Assembly (NCBI GenBank): GCA_025267735.1
Contig: CM046298.1
Coordinates: forward strand, 38,713,917-38,777,916
DNA length: 64,000 bases
Origin: Mactra quadrangularis
Taxonomy: Eukaryota; Mollusca; Bivalvia; Venerida; Mactridae
Reading direction: 5' to 3'
The position numbers and the translations under genes are program-made. The notes under the pieces were generated by a model. The model did not search any database. It was not told where the DNA came from and was given only the letters and a program-made list of their open reading frames with translations. This document shows positions 1-10,270 of this stretch, piece after piece; the first letter of the stretch is position 1; each line of letters opens with the position of its first letter.

Positions 1-226
1 GCTGTATTTAACAGAAACATTGCAAATTTTACATGTAGCTACTGATAGAATCTAGCCTATTTATGTATCTTTGGTCATTTAGGACTGCACGACGCGGCGC
101 CCCAATCAGTTAAATTCTTGTAACTTAAGGTTAGATGGAATGAACAATGGAAAAACTGACATTTCGCTACTTTTATTTCGCAAAGGGAAGAATTTTTCTG
201 CGTATTGCAATATACCGTATACCGGT
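1..226. other. Left edge of window, no gene seen
   Basis: No coding exon is recognised. The last part (about 205-226), together with the sequence just right of position 369, reads as one palindromic hAT-type MITE ending in the minus-strand motif AGGGCTGTCACGATATACC. That MITE is interrupted by the 227-369 insertion. Confidence 0.5.
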
Positions 227-369
227 GGGAACTGGACAAAAGGTCCCAGGGACAAAAAGCCCCATGTCATTTTTGACCTTTTGTCCAGGGTAGCATAAAT
301 ACATTGGACCTTTTGTCCACCCCTGTCAAAAATGACATGGGACTTTTTGTCAATCTTTTTGTTACAATC
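227..369. mobile_element. 143-bp foldback element with 9-bp TSD
   Basis: The element is flanked by exact 9-bp direct repeats TATACCGGT at 218-226 and 370-378. Its two halves are inverted and built from the words GGACAAAAGGTCC and GGGACAAAAAGYCCC plus CATGTCATTTTTGAC, which recurs as its reverse complement. Removing the element and one repeat copy leaves a continuous palindromic TATACCGGTATA centre of a hAT-like MITE, so this is a nested insertion. There is no coding capacity. A 9-bp duplication fits Mutator-like transposition (inference). Confidence 0.7.
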
Positions 370-842
370 TATACCGGTATATCGTGACAGCCCTAATAAA
401 TAAACAGTAAATAATGTCTTGCAACTGCAATTATTTTATGTATTTTTATATAGTCAAAAGTTTACTATCACCAGCTTATCATATATCTATGAACATGGAA
501 TGTGTGTCTTCATTTATAATTCATTAAAATCCATTTAAAAATTCACTTTGTTAAATAAACGACCTCCTGTTGTATTGTGGGTTTAGTTTTTCACCATGGT
601 TCATCCTCTTTTTTGTGAGCATAATGTGCAACTAGACTAGTGTTGGAGTAACACTAGCATGATGTTCTAGTGTATCGTAAATTCGTAACTGGGCAATTAA
701 TACTAGCGCAAGGTTATCGTTTTGTACACAAACGGTCTTACTGATATATTCACTTACTGTATGAGAATGCAATAATATTACCATTTGAAAAGTTGCCTGC
801 TCGATTTTGTCTTCTTCCAATCATTTGGCATATTGCGTATGA

Positions 843-907
843 AATATCGTGATATATATCGTGATACATATCGTGATACAATGTTACTATCGTGATACGT
901 ATCGTGA
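843..907. repeat. ATCGTGATA short tandem array
   Basis: About five diverged copies of a 14-17 bp unit containing TATCGTGATA. This motif resembles the interior of hAT MITEs with GGCTGTCACGATA ends, so the array may be an expanded internal part of such an element. Confidence 0.6.
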
Positions 908-1944
908 CACACACTAGCTGGCGATACCCAGCTCTACTGCTTGAAGTATTGACATATCTTGAGAAGATCTTCTTCTATTGGATACCTCGACAGCAGTAAA
1001 CGCTTTGGCATTTCTCAACCGGTCTTGAAACCTGCTACGGCCAATCAGATTAAAATCCGATCTAAAATTTTACACTCGCATACTCGCTAATTTAGATCTG
1101 GCCTTTTCCAAACGAAGGTCACGTTCAGGTGACTTTCTCATCATAATATTCATGACGAAATTGTTATGATACGTAACTTGTTTACATCGCCTACGTCACG
1201 CAATTTGATATGAGCCGCCCAATCGCAGACTGTGAATAATACTGCTGTTAAATAAGCATGCAAACCTTAGTCTAAAAATAGAAATTACGAAATCAAAATG
1301 TGATTAATAGTGTTTTCGCCTAGATGAAAGCTACGCATTGATTGGTCGACACAAAGTTAATCTCGACGTGACCTTCCACGGAGACAGCAGAGAGCCTGTA
1401 CGGCAACGCTCTACAGGATATCTGTTTACGGAGAGTGTGCTACGGCTGGTTTGTGATCGATATGTGGGTTTTAGACCGTCTGTCTTAAAAAATTATCCTT
1501 AATAGATTAACATCCGATTCGACAATGCATGTACAGGCTAAGCTTCAAAGGATCTTGACGCATCTTACCAACTTTAGTCAGATGAACGCGACTGGCTGAT
1601 TGGTAAAGTTTACGTTGTTACGAAAACTAGTACTAACCCATTTAATCGTACGATCGGCGGTAGCGCAAATAAGATATGTTTTTATTTAGAATGTAACAAA
1701 CGTAGAAATAGCTAAAACTACCAGATTTATTCACGATGACTTGAATAAAAAATAAAAGTTTATTTTTTATGAAACACAAATAAATACGGGAGAGTCAAAG
1801 GCTAATAATTGGTTAGAAACCCTTACAGAAAATCTCACAATACAGATTTTCAGCTCAACATTTCGATTGCAGTAACGGGCAACTTGTTACTGTAGAGCAA
1901 TTTACCTACATTAATTAATAAGTCAGCAAAATGCTAGTATACAA

Positions 1945-2110
1945 GTTGTCAGTCACTGACGAAAATACATGTATGCGCTTAGTATGTGGTTAACAGCAAA
2001 ACCCAGAGATTTAGCCTTTCCCGGAGGAGTGAGCAGGTTGACTGAGCGCCGTTATATGACCTATACAATGTATATTGCTACGACGTTAAACCCAACAAAC
2101 AAACAAGTAC
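1945..2110 (+). mobile_element. tRNA-derived SINE, 3' fragment
   Basis: It matches the 3' half of the SINE copies at 7345-7640 and 22483-22795. Shared blocks are GTCAGTCACTGACGAAA, CAGAGATTTAGCCTTTCC, TATGACCTATACAATGT and TTGCTACGACGTTAAACCC, followed by a (CAAA)n tail. The tRNA-like head is absent, as in a 5'-truncated copy. Confidence 0.75.
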
Positions 2111-2536
2111 CTTGTTTATGTCTTGTAAATAAAGAAGAATATAGACTATAGTTTTACGTTGATCCATCAATAGCTATCTATCCCCACCATGAAAATGGTG
2201 ACCAGATAGTACAAATACTCTAGATCTATATTCTTTATAAAAAAGGCAAGTTTGGTTTAATACTTGAACCACTGAAACAGAATTTGAAGAACTCAAAGAA
2301 TACTTTTTGAATGGCGCTTTTTTAAGTGACCAGGTAGAATTAACAATCAGAAGTTACAGCACTTAGCACATGCTCTTATGAACAAAACCGAGCCAATCCC
2401 ATTGAAAAACTACTGCAAAATTTCATGCGGACCACTTGCACGATATCGTTATTCAAAATTGGCGCCTAAACTTGTTATGCTCGTAAATACTGATAAGAGA
2501 TGCGCACGAATAAATTCGTAGTCTCGCGTCATTATC

Positions 2537-2544
2537 TATAAATA
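2537..2544 (+). promoter_or_regulatory. Candidate TATA box of the LRR gene
   Basis: TATAAATA lies about 155 bp before the start codon at 2700. If used, transcription would start near 2570 and give a leader of about 130 nt. No other promoter element was identified. Confidence 0.4.
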
Positions 2545-2699
2545 AACTAACCTGATACCTACCTTGGTTCGTATCGAAGTATAATCGTGTATACTGTTTA
2601 CATATCTTTATATTTTACGTTCGTACTATACCACTCCTAGAATATTCTTTAAAAGTCGATATTGGCGATTCCTTGTTTACCATACATTGTGAATTCAAG

Positions 2700-3896
2700 A
2701 TGGCGGTCTACAGTTTACTAAAGGAAGCTAGCGTTGTGTATTTTATCGTGTCATGTTTGTTTATTGGGATTTTTGGACAGGATTTTTCGGATAAATGTGG
2801 GGCTGTGTTACCTGGGTGCTTTTGTACCGATTATTACATTGATTGTCAAGGGGCTGAGTTTCAGGACATACGAGAAATTTACCCTTTTATAACTAAACAA
2901 ACTTATCGTATTCACATGACAGGGGGGAATCTCATATCGATTCCAAGGAGTGTTTTCACTAACGACGAGCTTATCGGTCCGCTAACTGAGCTGAAATATC
3001 TGAATCTCTCAGACAACGGAATTGGGTCAATCGATGAAGCAGCGTTCCTGGAGTTACCGAACCTGAAAACTCTCGATCTCTCGTACAACGATGTTTATAT
3101 TAATACTAGCAAGTGGACTGACATTTTTTACTCCCTTTTGAATGTAGAAACTTTACGATTACGTCATTTGCTCTGGGAGGATATGTCAATGCTGCGTGGT
3201 CCTGGATTCATGTTTTTGTCTGCTAATATGAGTCATTTAACACATCTTGACATCAGTTTAAATGGGCTCGACATAATTGACGATGACATGAAGGCATTCC
3301 TGTGTGAGACATACACGTTAACCTCATTTAACGTCGCAGACAACCTGTTTAGAAAATTTCCAATTCCACTTTGTATGAACAATCTGAAAATGCTTGACTT
3401 GTCTAATAATAAAATAACATCTATGGACCACGTTGACGTAGAAATCATTGAAAGTTTTGTGAACCTGGACTCTATCAAACTTGGTGGAAATCCATTCAAA
3501 TGCTACTGTAATTTGTATGACTTGATAAGCTGGGTAAATGAAACAGACATACTAGCTGATGCAGATCAGGTGACTTGTGCTGAGAGTGAGAACGCTTCAC
3601 TGATTGGTGAACCACTGAAAGGGCTCGAGATTGTATCGTACTGTGAACCTAGAATACCCATTTGTTATGGACCACGTGACGGTCACGTTGTACATCTTGC
3701 TAAACCTGTTTTTACTGGTATCATCATAGTTAGTATTGTTATTGCGGCTGTCGTCATCAGTTCATGTGTTGTTTACTGCAGACGACGCAGCAGACGACAT
3801 GATAAAACAACAACAACAACAACTACAAAGCTTGGAACAGAATCACGTATGACTGGTGACGTTTCTAAGAGCACTCTTTATAGTAGAATGGTGTAA
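2700..3896 (+). CDS. Leucine-rich repeat single-pass membrane protein
   Basis: An intronless 398-aa protein. The start is ATG 2700 in the context caagATGG; the frame stays open upstream but holds no earlier ATG. Residues 1-26 form a hydrophobic signal peptide ending near FGQ. A Cys cluster (CGAVLPGCFC, about 33-49) looks like an LRRNT cap. LRRs follow from about 95 to 262, e.g. LKYLNLSDNGI, LKTLDLSYND, LTHLDISLNGL and LKMLDLSNNKI. An LRRCT cap starts at NPFKCYC (about 263) with W and two later Cys. A transmembrane helix (about 336-360, IIIVSIVIAAVVISSC) precedes a basic stop-transfer RRRSRR and a tail of about 35 residues with a poly-Thr run. Five N-glycosylation sequons are present. It is probably a cell-surface adhesion or recognition protein. 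The cap spacing is reminiscent of trophoblast-glycoprotein-like proteins, but orthology is not established. Confidence 0.9.
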   Translation: MAVYSLLKEASVVYFIVSCLFIGIFGQDFSDKCGAVLPGCFCTDYYIDCQGAEFQDIREIYPFITKQTYRIHMTGGNLISIPRSVFTNDELIGPLTELKYLNLSDNGIGSIDEAAFLELPNLKTLDLSYNDVYINTSKWTDIFYSLLNVETLRLRHLLWEDMSMLRGPGFMFLSANMSHLTHLDISLNGLDIIDDDMKAFLCETYTLTSFNVADNLFRKFPIPLCMNNLKMLDLSNNKITSMDHVDVEIIESFVNLDSIKLGGNPFKCYCNLYDLISWVNETDILADADQVTCAESENASLIGEPLKGLEIVSYCEPRIPICYGPRDGHVVHLAKPVFTGIIIVSIVIAAVVISSCVVYCRRRSRRHDKTTTTTTTKLGTESRMTGDVSKSTLYSRMV

Positions 3897-6800
3897 CCAT
3901 GACAACTACGACAATGATGTATATAGCAGACTTATGACTTAAATATTATAAGTTGAGAAAATAGGGCAAAGAAATTATAAGATCATTTTCATGCTTAGGG
4001 TTTCATTGTTCCCTAATTCCATATTTTAACCCTAATTTCTTTAGTGCAACTTGAACAATAACTGAACATATTCCAAGTATTGTTTGAAGTAATGTGGACA
4101 TAATTATTGTACATATTTTGAAAATGAAAGAAATCGTTGAGTTTTAATAAGGAAACGAACATATCCGGTGATTTTCGATATGTATTTATGTAATTATGTG
4201 TATGTTCAAATGCTGCAGAAAAAAACCCACAATAAATCCCCAACGACATTTGTATTACACATTTTAGTGCCTTTAAAAGATAAGAAAGGACTTCATTTTT
4301 AATAGACATGCTTATAAATTGATGGTCGTTGACTTAAAATATGCATCTTGTAAAAAGACGACGAGTTAAACTTCGTGTATAAACATTAAAAAACCTTTAT
4401 TAAAATACAAATGCTTTTGATCCTCACGACCTTATCTATTGAACTGAAATCAAATCAAAGACTTGACGACTTGTTAAATAAATTATAACGATTGAGCATG
4501 GTGATAAATGATTCCTTCATCGACTGGGAACTATTTTACTAACAACTATACATATTTAAATGCAACAATAGTTTCATTACTTAATCAAAATGGAGTAAAT
4601 CAAGAAAACAATTTGTAAAATAAATACCCGGATGTGTGTGCGTGGGTGACCCGGATGTGGGTCACGATATAATTCATGCTTGGTGAATTTACTTTGTGCA
4701 TAATATTAAGCATGTATTTAAATAACAATTTGTTATAGACTACGGTTTGTTGTACATTTGTTATGTAAGGATACTAATGATGTTATGTAATTTTGGCTTT
4801 AAAGATTCAAAGTGACTTGATTTTCATTCAGTTACACAATAATATTGAAATTTGTTTTTTGGTCACAAAATATTATTCAACTTTGTTGGAGACATTCAGT
4901 TATATGTATAAAATATTGTTGAACTTGTCAAATACATTCAGTAACAAAATATTGGTGAACTAATTACAGATATAGTCTCTACTTACAGTGTACAATGACT
5001 AATGTTGTCATTGAAGATGTATATAACTATTGTTACATATTTTAAATGTGTTTTTATTACTTGCTGTGATATATATCCATTATACACGTGAGTTTTTGGT
5101 ATTATACGTACACCCTTGTATTTTCATCTCACTTCATCATTTATATTAAAGAGGTGATTCGGTCACAAATACAACTTAAGTTAGGGTGAAAGGACATCGC
5201 AACAGGAACTCCGTATGAACGTGTTGTTCATTGACCTGTGCAATCTAACAGCCGATTTTAAAAATACAAATTTTTGTTCACATCAGCTGAAGTTGATTTT
5301 CACTGAATCTCCTTTTTTTCTGTGCCATACATTAATTCTCTGTCATTATGTTGGTAATAGTCTTTTTGTATATAAGGTAGTGCTGATCTGTAAATCTATT
5401 ATTGTCTTTGACTTAGCTCTAAACATTAAGAGCTTCAAAATGACTTTTGTACAATATAACTCAATGCTAAAGCCTGTTTGATGTTTACTTCATAATTTTG
5501 ATATCACAAAAATAATTAACAAAGCGTATCGCAATTTATCACATTAGGTAGGGTGTACAACCCGAAGCCTGGTTTCTACTCTCTCACCCTTACGTATGTC
5601 TTGCTCTCTACCTCTAAAAGTCTGTTAAATTTAAAAAAGCTATGCAAAAATGATTTAGTATTTTCTTTTGGATGATTTAACTAAGCTCATAATGCCATAC
5701 ACTTTGTTTAAAAAATGTTTTTGTTATCTTTACTTTTTGTTTTTCTCACATTTTGTTATAGTTTAACATTTGTTTTTGTTATCATATTTTAATAAAAAGC
5801 TCATACTATTTGTTATCAATATACATTGTTGACTCATTTAATAGTTAATGCCATGTCAACCATTTTTGTATTTTATACATAATTTATAGATGTGCAGATA
5901 TTTTATTATTTATCAAGTACTGTACATCGAGTTAATTTTGTGTGTGACAAGTTTCGCGATCCAATTAAATTTTTTCTATTGCTTTGTATGTTGAGAAAAC
6001 ATGCCAATTACAATCAAGATACAAAGGTTTTCTATAATATATTGAGCCTATTAAACTGTACTCATATAGCACATATTTTAATTAATGGCTGTCAACATCT
6101 CAACTTAGTATAGAGGTGAATGATTAGAATAATGCTTATTTTATTCAATTAGAATTAATGTATATTCCATTTCCATTTTTTTCAAAAATTCTTAAGCCAC
6201 TCACAAAAATCACTCGATTTATGGTATAAGTATTTGCTTATTGGCATACATATAATTTGTACATTTATTTGTCTTTAATAAATCTATTTGTGCTTTATGT
6301 CTAGTTATATTGAATTGTAAAGCTAGCGTGGTTTGCATTCAACGACGACACGTGGCAGGTGATGAAAGTTTACCCTCTCTCTGTTATTAAAGAAAACAAA
6401 GCGTACTAAGTTACTAACTGAGTGGTGTTAACACTGCTCAAAGTTACCTCTATATTAATATTAAGTCACTCTTTATAACCGAAACAAGCATGCTAAATCG
6501 TTATTTTCATTACTTTTCAAACCAATGGTTGATTATACATGGTTGCAGGGCAGTCAGCTTATTCCTGATATAAAATGTTCTAGTCCGGTACGTACTGTAT
6601 CATACCGAGAGTCATTGTTGAAAGTACAATATACATGTAGAGCTACGCAGCTACGAAGAATGGAATTGCTCCAGGTAAAGGCAAATCCCGTGGGAACAGG
6701 AGTCCCGGACTAACTGGTTGTTTTTTTAATCAAAATACTTTTGAAATGGATTTATATCTATGAATCTAAATAACAAAGACAACAAAAACAACAACAACGG

Positions 6801-7063
6801 CAATGGGGATCAAAGAATGAAATTCATGATAGCAAAACGAGTCTTAATGCTTTTTACATATTATACGTATACATGTATAGCAAATCGTGACCTCCATGAC
6901 ACCGTGTATATCACTTCTTTATTGTACAAGTATGCCTAAAGTTAAGTGCAATTCTCAGAGTTTCATTGCCTGGATGTCATTAAATATTTATCAATTTTTT
7001 TAATGCCAAATGCAAGTCATTGGTACAGATGTTAAGGCTGGTAGCCCAGATATCTCTTATCAG
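3897..7063. other. LRR 3' UTR and intergenic region
   Basis: No further exon is seen. Candidate polyadenylation signals (AATAAA) follow the LRR stop near 4231 and 4477. The rest is AT-rich with only short unsupported reading frames. The galectin-like gene ends, in the opposite orientation, at 7064, so the two genes converge. Confidence 0.45.
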
Positions 7064-9840
7064 TTACATGTGGACACCAGTCGTATATTTTACTGTTTTA
7101 AATGGACACATTGAGCCAATAAAGTAACTCTTGATTTTTGTGACATTTGATGGTGAAATAGTAGAATTGTATTCCTTGGTTGTACCGTCCAGATTGATCT
7201 GTAATATAAATGATATGTGAATCGGTATACATCATGTTATCTTGCGAAACTGCACGATGTTTTTTACTGCAATTAATTATCACCTCCTAATTTCGTCCAC
7301 CTCACATTAACACAAATAACAGACATTTCTAATCTTCTGCTTAGTTAGCTCTATCTACTGATCGAGGGTTGTAGGTTCTATTCCTGGGCGGAGCTTACTA
7401 TCGTGGAGTTTGGTAAAAAAAATAATTCTAAGGCCATTCTCCCTCCTACAACTGATTATAAAACATTTAGGACAGTTTTAAGTCACTGAAAGAAGTATGC
7501 GCCAAGTAACTGGTTAACAGGTAAATCCAGAGATGTAGCCTTTTCCAGGAATGGTGAGTAGACTGACTCAGGTCGCCGTGTTATGACCTATACAATGTGT
7601 TGCTACGACTTTAAATCAAACAAAAAAACAAACAAAAAACAGACGTTTGCAGCGCTGACAACTTGTTACCTTCATAATATAATCTTGGTTGGCCAATATT
7701 ACGACCAAATTCCACGAAGGTACGAGTTTAACTTTGATGTCCGGGAATCGAACCCACCGCCGGGCTTGAACCGATAGCCAATCGTAATACCCACTAAGTT
7801 GATCGGGTGGGATAAAAAGGAGAGAAGTGAACTGAGACAATCAAGGTATACATTTAATACTTACAATTAATTTGTCAATGTCCGCTACAATATTTACTTT
7901 AACTTCAACGTCCGTCTTCAATCTGTGAACATAGTCCTTACGTGACGTCCATACATTATTGACACGTGACTGCATGACCCATTTATCTGGTGCCCCTAGA
8001 GACATTTGTAACACAACGTTGTTTGAATCATCGCCAAGTTCAACAGTAAATCTGTAATGATATACAAGTAACAATAAACAGCGTACACCACATGCTATAA
8101 TATGCTACAGAAATCTGAATGGCCTAGCTTGGACTCTTTCAATATAGGTTCAAGGTATTAGACACGTGATCTTCAGAAAGTAAATGAACAGTCGTTTATT
8201 TGTCAATTTCATGTATCAGATAAAATATGAAAGAATCAAATAATGCATGAAATTACTGTTACATGAACATAGCTTTGTCCGGAAATGCCCACGTTAGCCT
8301 GTGATTTGTAATTGTTTACTCTGGCGTCTCTGTTCAAATGACATGAGCACATGTTTGTGCCAGACAAACTGAAATACTTTTGTCACATGTTCTGTATTCG
8401 TAATTATGCACACCAGACGTCAGAAGAACAAACCAACTAATGACCCTAGGCATAGAATATAGATGTACTTAAATACAACATTTGCAATGGGCAATGGGCA
8501 TACAAAACCCTTATTCTTTTGTACCAGTGTTGGATCACCTTAAAATCTCATGGACACCAAACCCTGAAACATAGAATTCCAGGCGAACTTTTATTTAGAT
8601 CAACTTACTTTGACAATCCAAAACATGGAATAACTTTCAGATCAATTCCGCTTCCAAGACCGAGATGAATGGGTAATCTTCGTTCGTACTTCCGAATACT
8701 TGTTACCTAGAAGAGAGGAAAATGTGAATCGAGTATATTAAACTGTCAATAGCTACATGTATATCGCAGCCTTTCACCTTTTCACAAAATTCTTACCAAG
8801 AAAGCAATCATTGCGGCGTAAATCAATTTCATAAATTTTGCACTTCAAATTAAGAAGGCTAATAAACATATACTATGATAAGATATTCAATATGTAAAAA
8901 ATATTTTACATAGTTCAATACTATTTTGAATTGATTGGCAAAACAATAATCAAAATATTTATGTTTCTTGCTTTTGACTCACGGTGAATTTTATCGTAAG
9001 AACTTTTGTGAAAAGCACCCCTTATTTGGAACTCTATTTTATGGTGTTTTCCGTCCGTGCACAGGCGGTATACAAACAAAGTTTCCAACACATTATTGCT
9101 GAAGAGTACGAAATATGGATTAAATCCTTTTGTTCTTTGTATATGTATTTTCATAGTAACATTGGGCACGTTCCGCAAGGAAATCGCTAGATAGCGCTTC
9201 GTCCTCTGGTACCTTTCTTGCACCAAAAGTATTTACTATGTGACACCAAATCGAGGGTACCAGGGGAAGAAGCGCTAGCTAGCGATCGCCTTGCGGAACG
9301 TGCTCATTTTGTTTGTACCGCAAGAGAAATCCAAATATTTGGATCCTGGATTCAGTCTGTTGCTCTTCTTTTCGTGGCCAGATTAGTTATCCGAAACCAA
9401 ATTTTATCCTAGTGCATTTCACATAAATCACATCCCTTCGCATGTTCGCATGAGGCTGAAAATTTTAACAGCCCTGCTTGATACATACGAAATTAGAAAT
9501 GTGGTAGATTATCCGATCAAAATATTTCTTGACCAAACTCATCGAAGTATAAAGATGTAAGTATTACCTCAAGTTTATCTGTTACTGACTGTTTAACTAT
9601 ATAAGTACATGTACTTTTTGAATTGAAGTTCTTTGGTTCACACACAGTCCTTTGTTTTAGTTCACAATTAGTATTGGTAGCACTAGGACCACAGCATTCA
9701 ATTCCTGATGAAAGACGTCCACAATGTGTTGAATCACTGGTAACAATGTGTGACGATGTTATTTTATATTTTGTTATTATTACTGCGTGGGATAAGGTTG
9801 AAACACCACACAGTAAAAGCCATAGCAACCTATATCCCAT
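7064..9840 (-). CDS. Secreted Cys-rich protein with galectin-like domain
   Basis: I assembled four exons: 9840-9568, 8706-8609, 8051-7865 and 7198-7064. All junctions are GT-AG and phases fit (0, 2, 0), giving 230 aa. Exon 1 encodes a signal peptide (MGYRLLWLLLCGVSTLSHA) and a Cys-rich stretch containing CGRLSSGIECCGPS and CELKQRTVCEP. Exons 2-4 read as a divergent galectin beta-sandwich: LPIHLGLGSGIDLKV, then FTVELGDDSNNVVLQMSLG, then a W within NNVWTS, then VKVNIVADIDKLIINLDG. The usual sugar-contact H-N-P-R motif on strand S4 is not conserved (LQMSLG instead), so classical beta-galactoside binding is doubtful. Typical galectins lack signal peptides, so this would be a conventionally secreted relative. 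Domain assignment rests on pattern, not on a search. Confidence 0.72.
7345..7640 (+). mobile_element. tRNA-derived SINE, near full length
   Basis: It lies antisense in intron 3 of the galectin-like gene (7199-7864). The head has a degenerate A box (TTAGTTAGCTC) and B box (GGTTCTATTCC), with part of the anticodon region deleted. The body and 3' end match 22483-22795, ending TTGCTACGACTTTAAA and a run of CAAAA repeats. Confidence 0.8.
7680..7815 (-). mobile_element. tRNA-derived SINE, 5' fragment, inverted
   Basis: On the minus strand a tRNA-like head reads ATCAACTTAGTGGG (A box) and GGTTCGATTCCC (B box). It is followed by a body start, TTCGTGGAATTTGGTCGTAA, which parallels the TTTTGTGGAGCTTGGTCATGA of the 22483 copy. 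It is inserted back to back with the 7345-7640 copy in the same intron. Confidence 0.6.
8767..9020 (-). mobile_element. MITE, CTTTTCACAAAAATTC family
   Basis: It has terminal inverted repeats CCTTTTCACAAAATTCTTAC and, at the other end, GTAAGAACTTTTGTGAAAAG. It is related to the two copies at 26483-26716 and 27903-28148 but opposite in orientation. It lies in intron 1 of the galectin-like gene and is non-coding. Confidence 0.7.
9163..9306. mobile_element. 144-bp foldback element, 51-bp arms
   Basis: Arms at 9163-9213 and 9256-9306 are near-perfect inverted repeats running from TGRGCACGTTCCGCAAGG to CTGGTACC. An internal CTAGNTAGCGCTT block is also present. The arms are much more GC-rich than the surroundings. 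The element lies in intron 1 of the galectin-like gene. No clear target-site duplication was found. Confidence 0.75.
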
Positions 9841-9900
9841 TTTGATTCTACGTCGGCTAGACCTAGCGTTCGTTGCAAAAACGGTTATGTTAGATCTTTA

Positions 9901-9908
9901 TATTTATA
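9901..9908 (-). promoter_or_regulatory. Candidate TATA box of the galectin-like gene
   Basis: TATAAATA on the minus strand lies about 61 bp upstream of the start codon at 9840, which would give a short leader of roughly 35 nt. Its spacing supports exon 1 as the first exon. Confidence 0.5.
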
Positions 9909-10137
9909 CCTCTTCTGGTCTTAAAGGGGATATTCAGTTGTTTTGAATCAAATTTAAACAGAATAATATCTTAAAACTGACTTCATGTACCAAATAACGA
10001 CGTTTTTAAAAAATGAAGATGCATGTTTGCTCATGAAGTATTCAATGTTTGAATTTCCATAGTTCTCATGACGTCATAAAAATGTTCATTACAACATACG
10101 AGTACATATCCAACAAAATTGAGCCAGCTAAATATTG

Positions 10138-10270
10138 TACATGTACGGAGCCCCTAAAGTGACATTTTGAAAATGTAAAATCGAAATAATATTACGTTTA
10201 AACTAAATAGTTGTGAAATTAAAAAAAAGGTATTTCAAAATGTCACTTTAGGGCCTCCGTATACATGTTA
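10138..10270. repeat. Inverted repeat / small foldback element
   Basis: Arms of about 35 bp: the left reads ACGGAGCCCCTAAAGTGACA then TTTTGAAA, and the right carries its complement. Both flank an AT-rich spacer of about 60 bp. It is a MITE-like hairpin with no coding content. Confidence 0.7.

Larger units (their letters stand above)
379..2536. other. Upstream intergenic region, repeat-derived
   Basis: There is no convincing exon. The region contains a short ATCGTGATA tandem array (843-907) and a SINE 3' fragment (1945-2110). Otherwise it is unremarkable AT-rich sequence leading to the LRR gene promoter. Confidence 0.5.

Noticed and set aside
2673..2699. N-terminal extension of the LRR protein starting at TTG
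   Set aside because: A eukaryotic start should be ATG; the ATG at 2700 has good context and directly begins a signal peptide.
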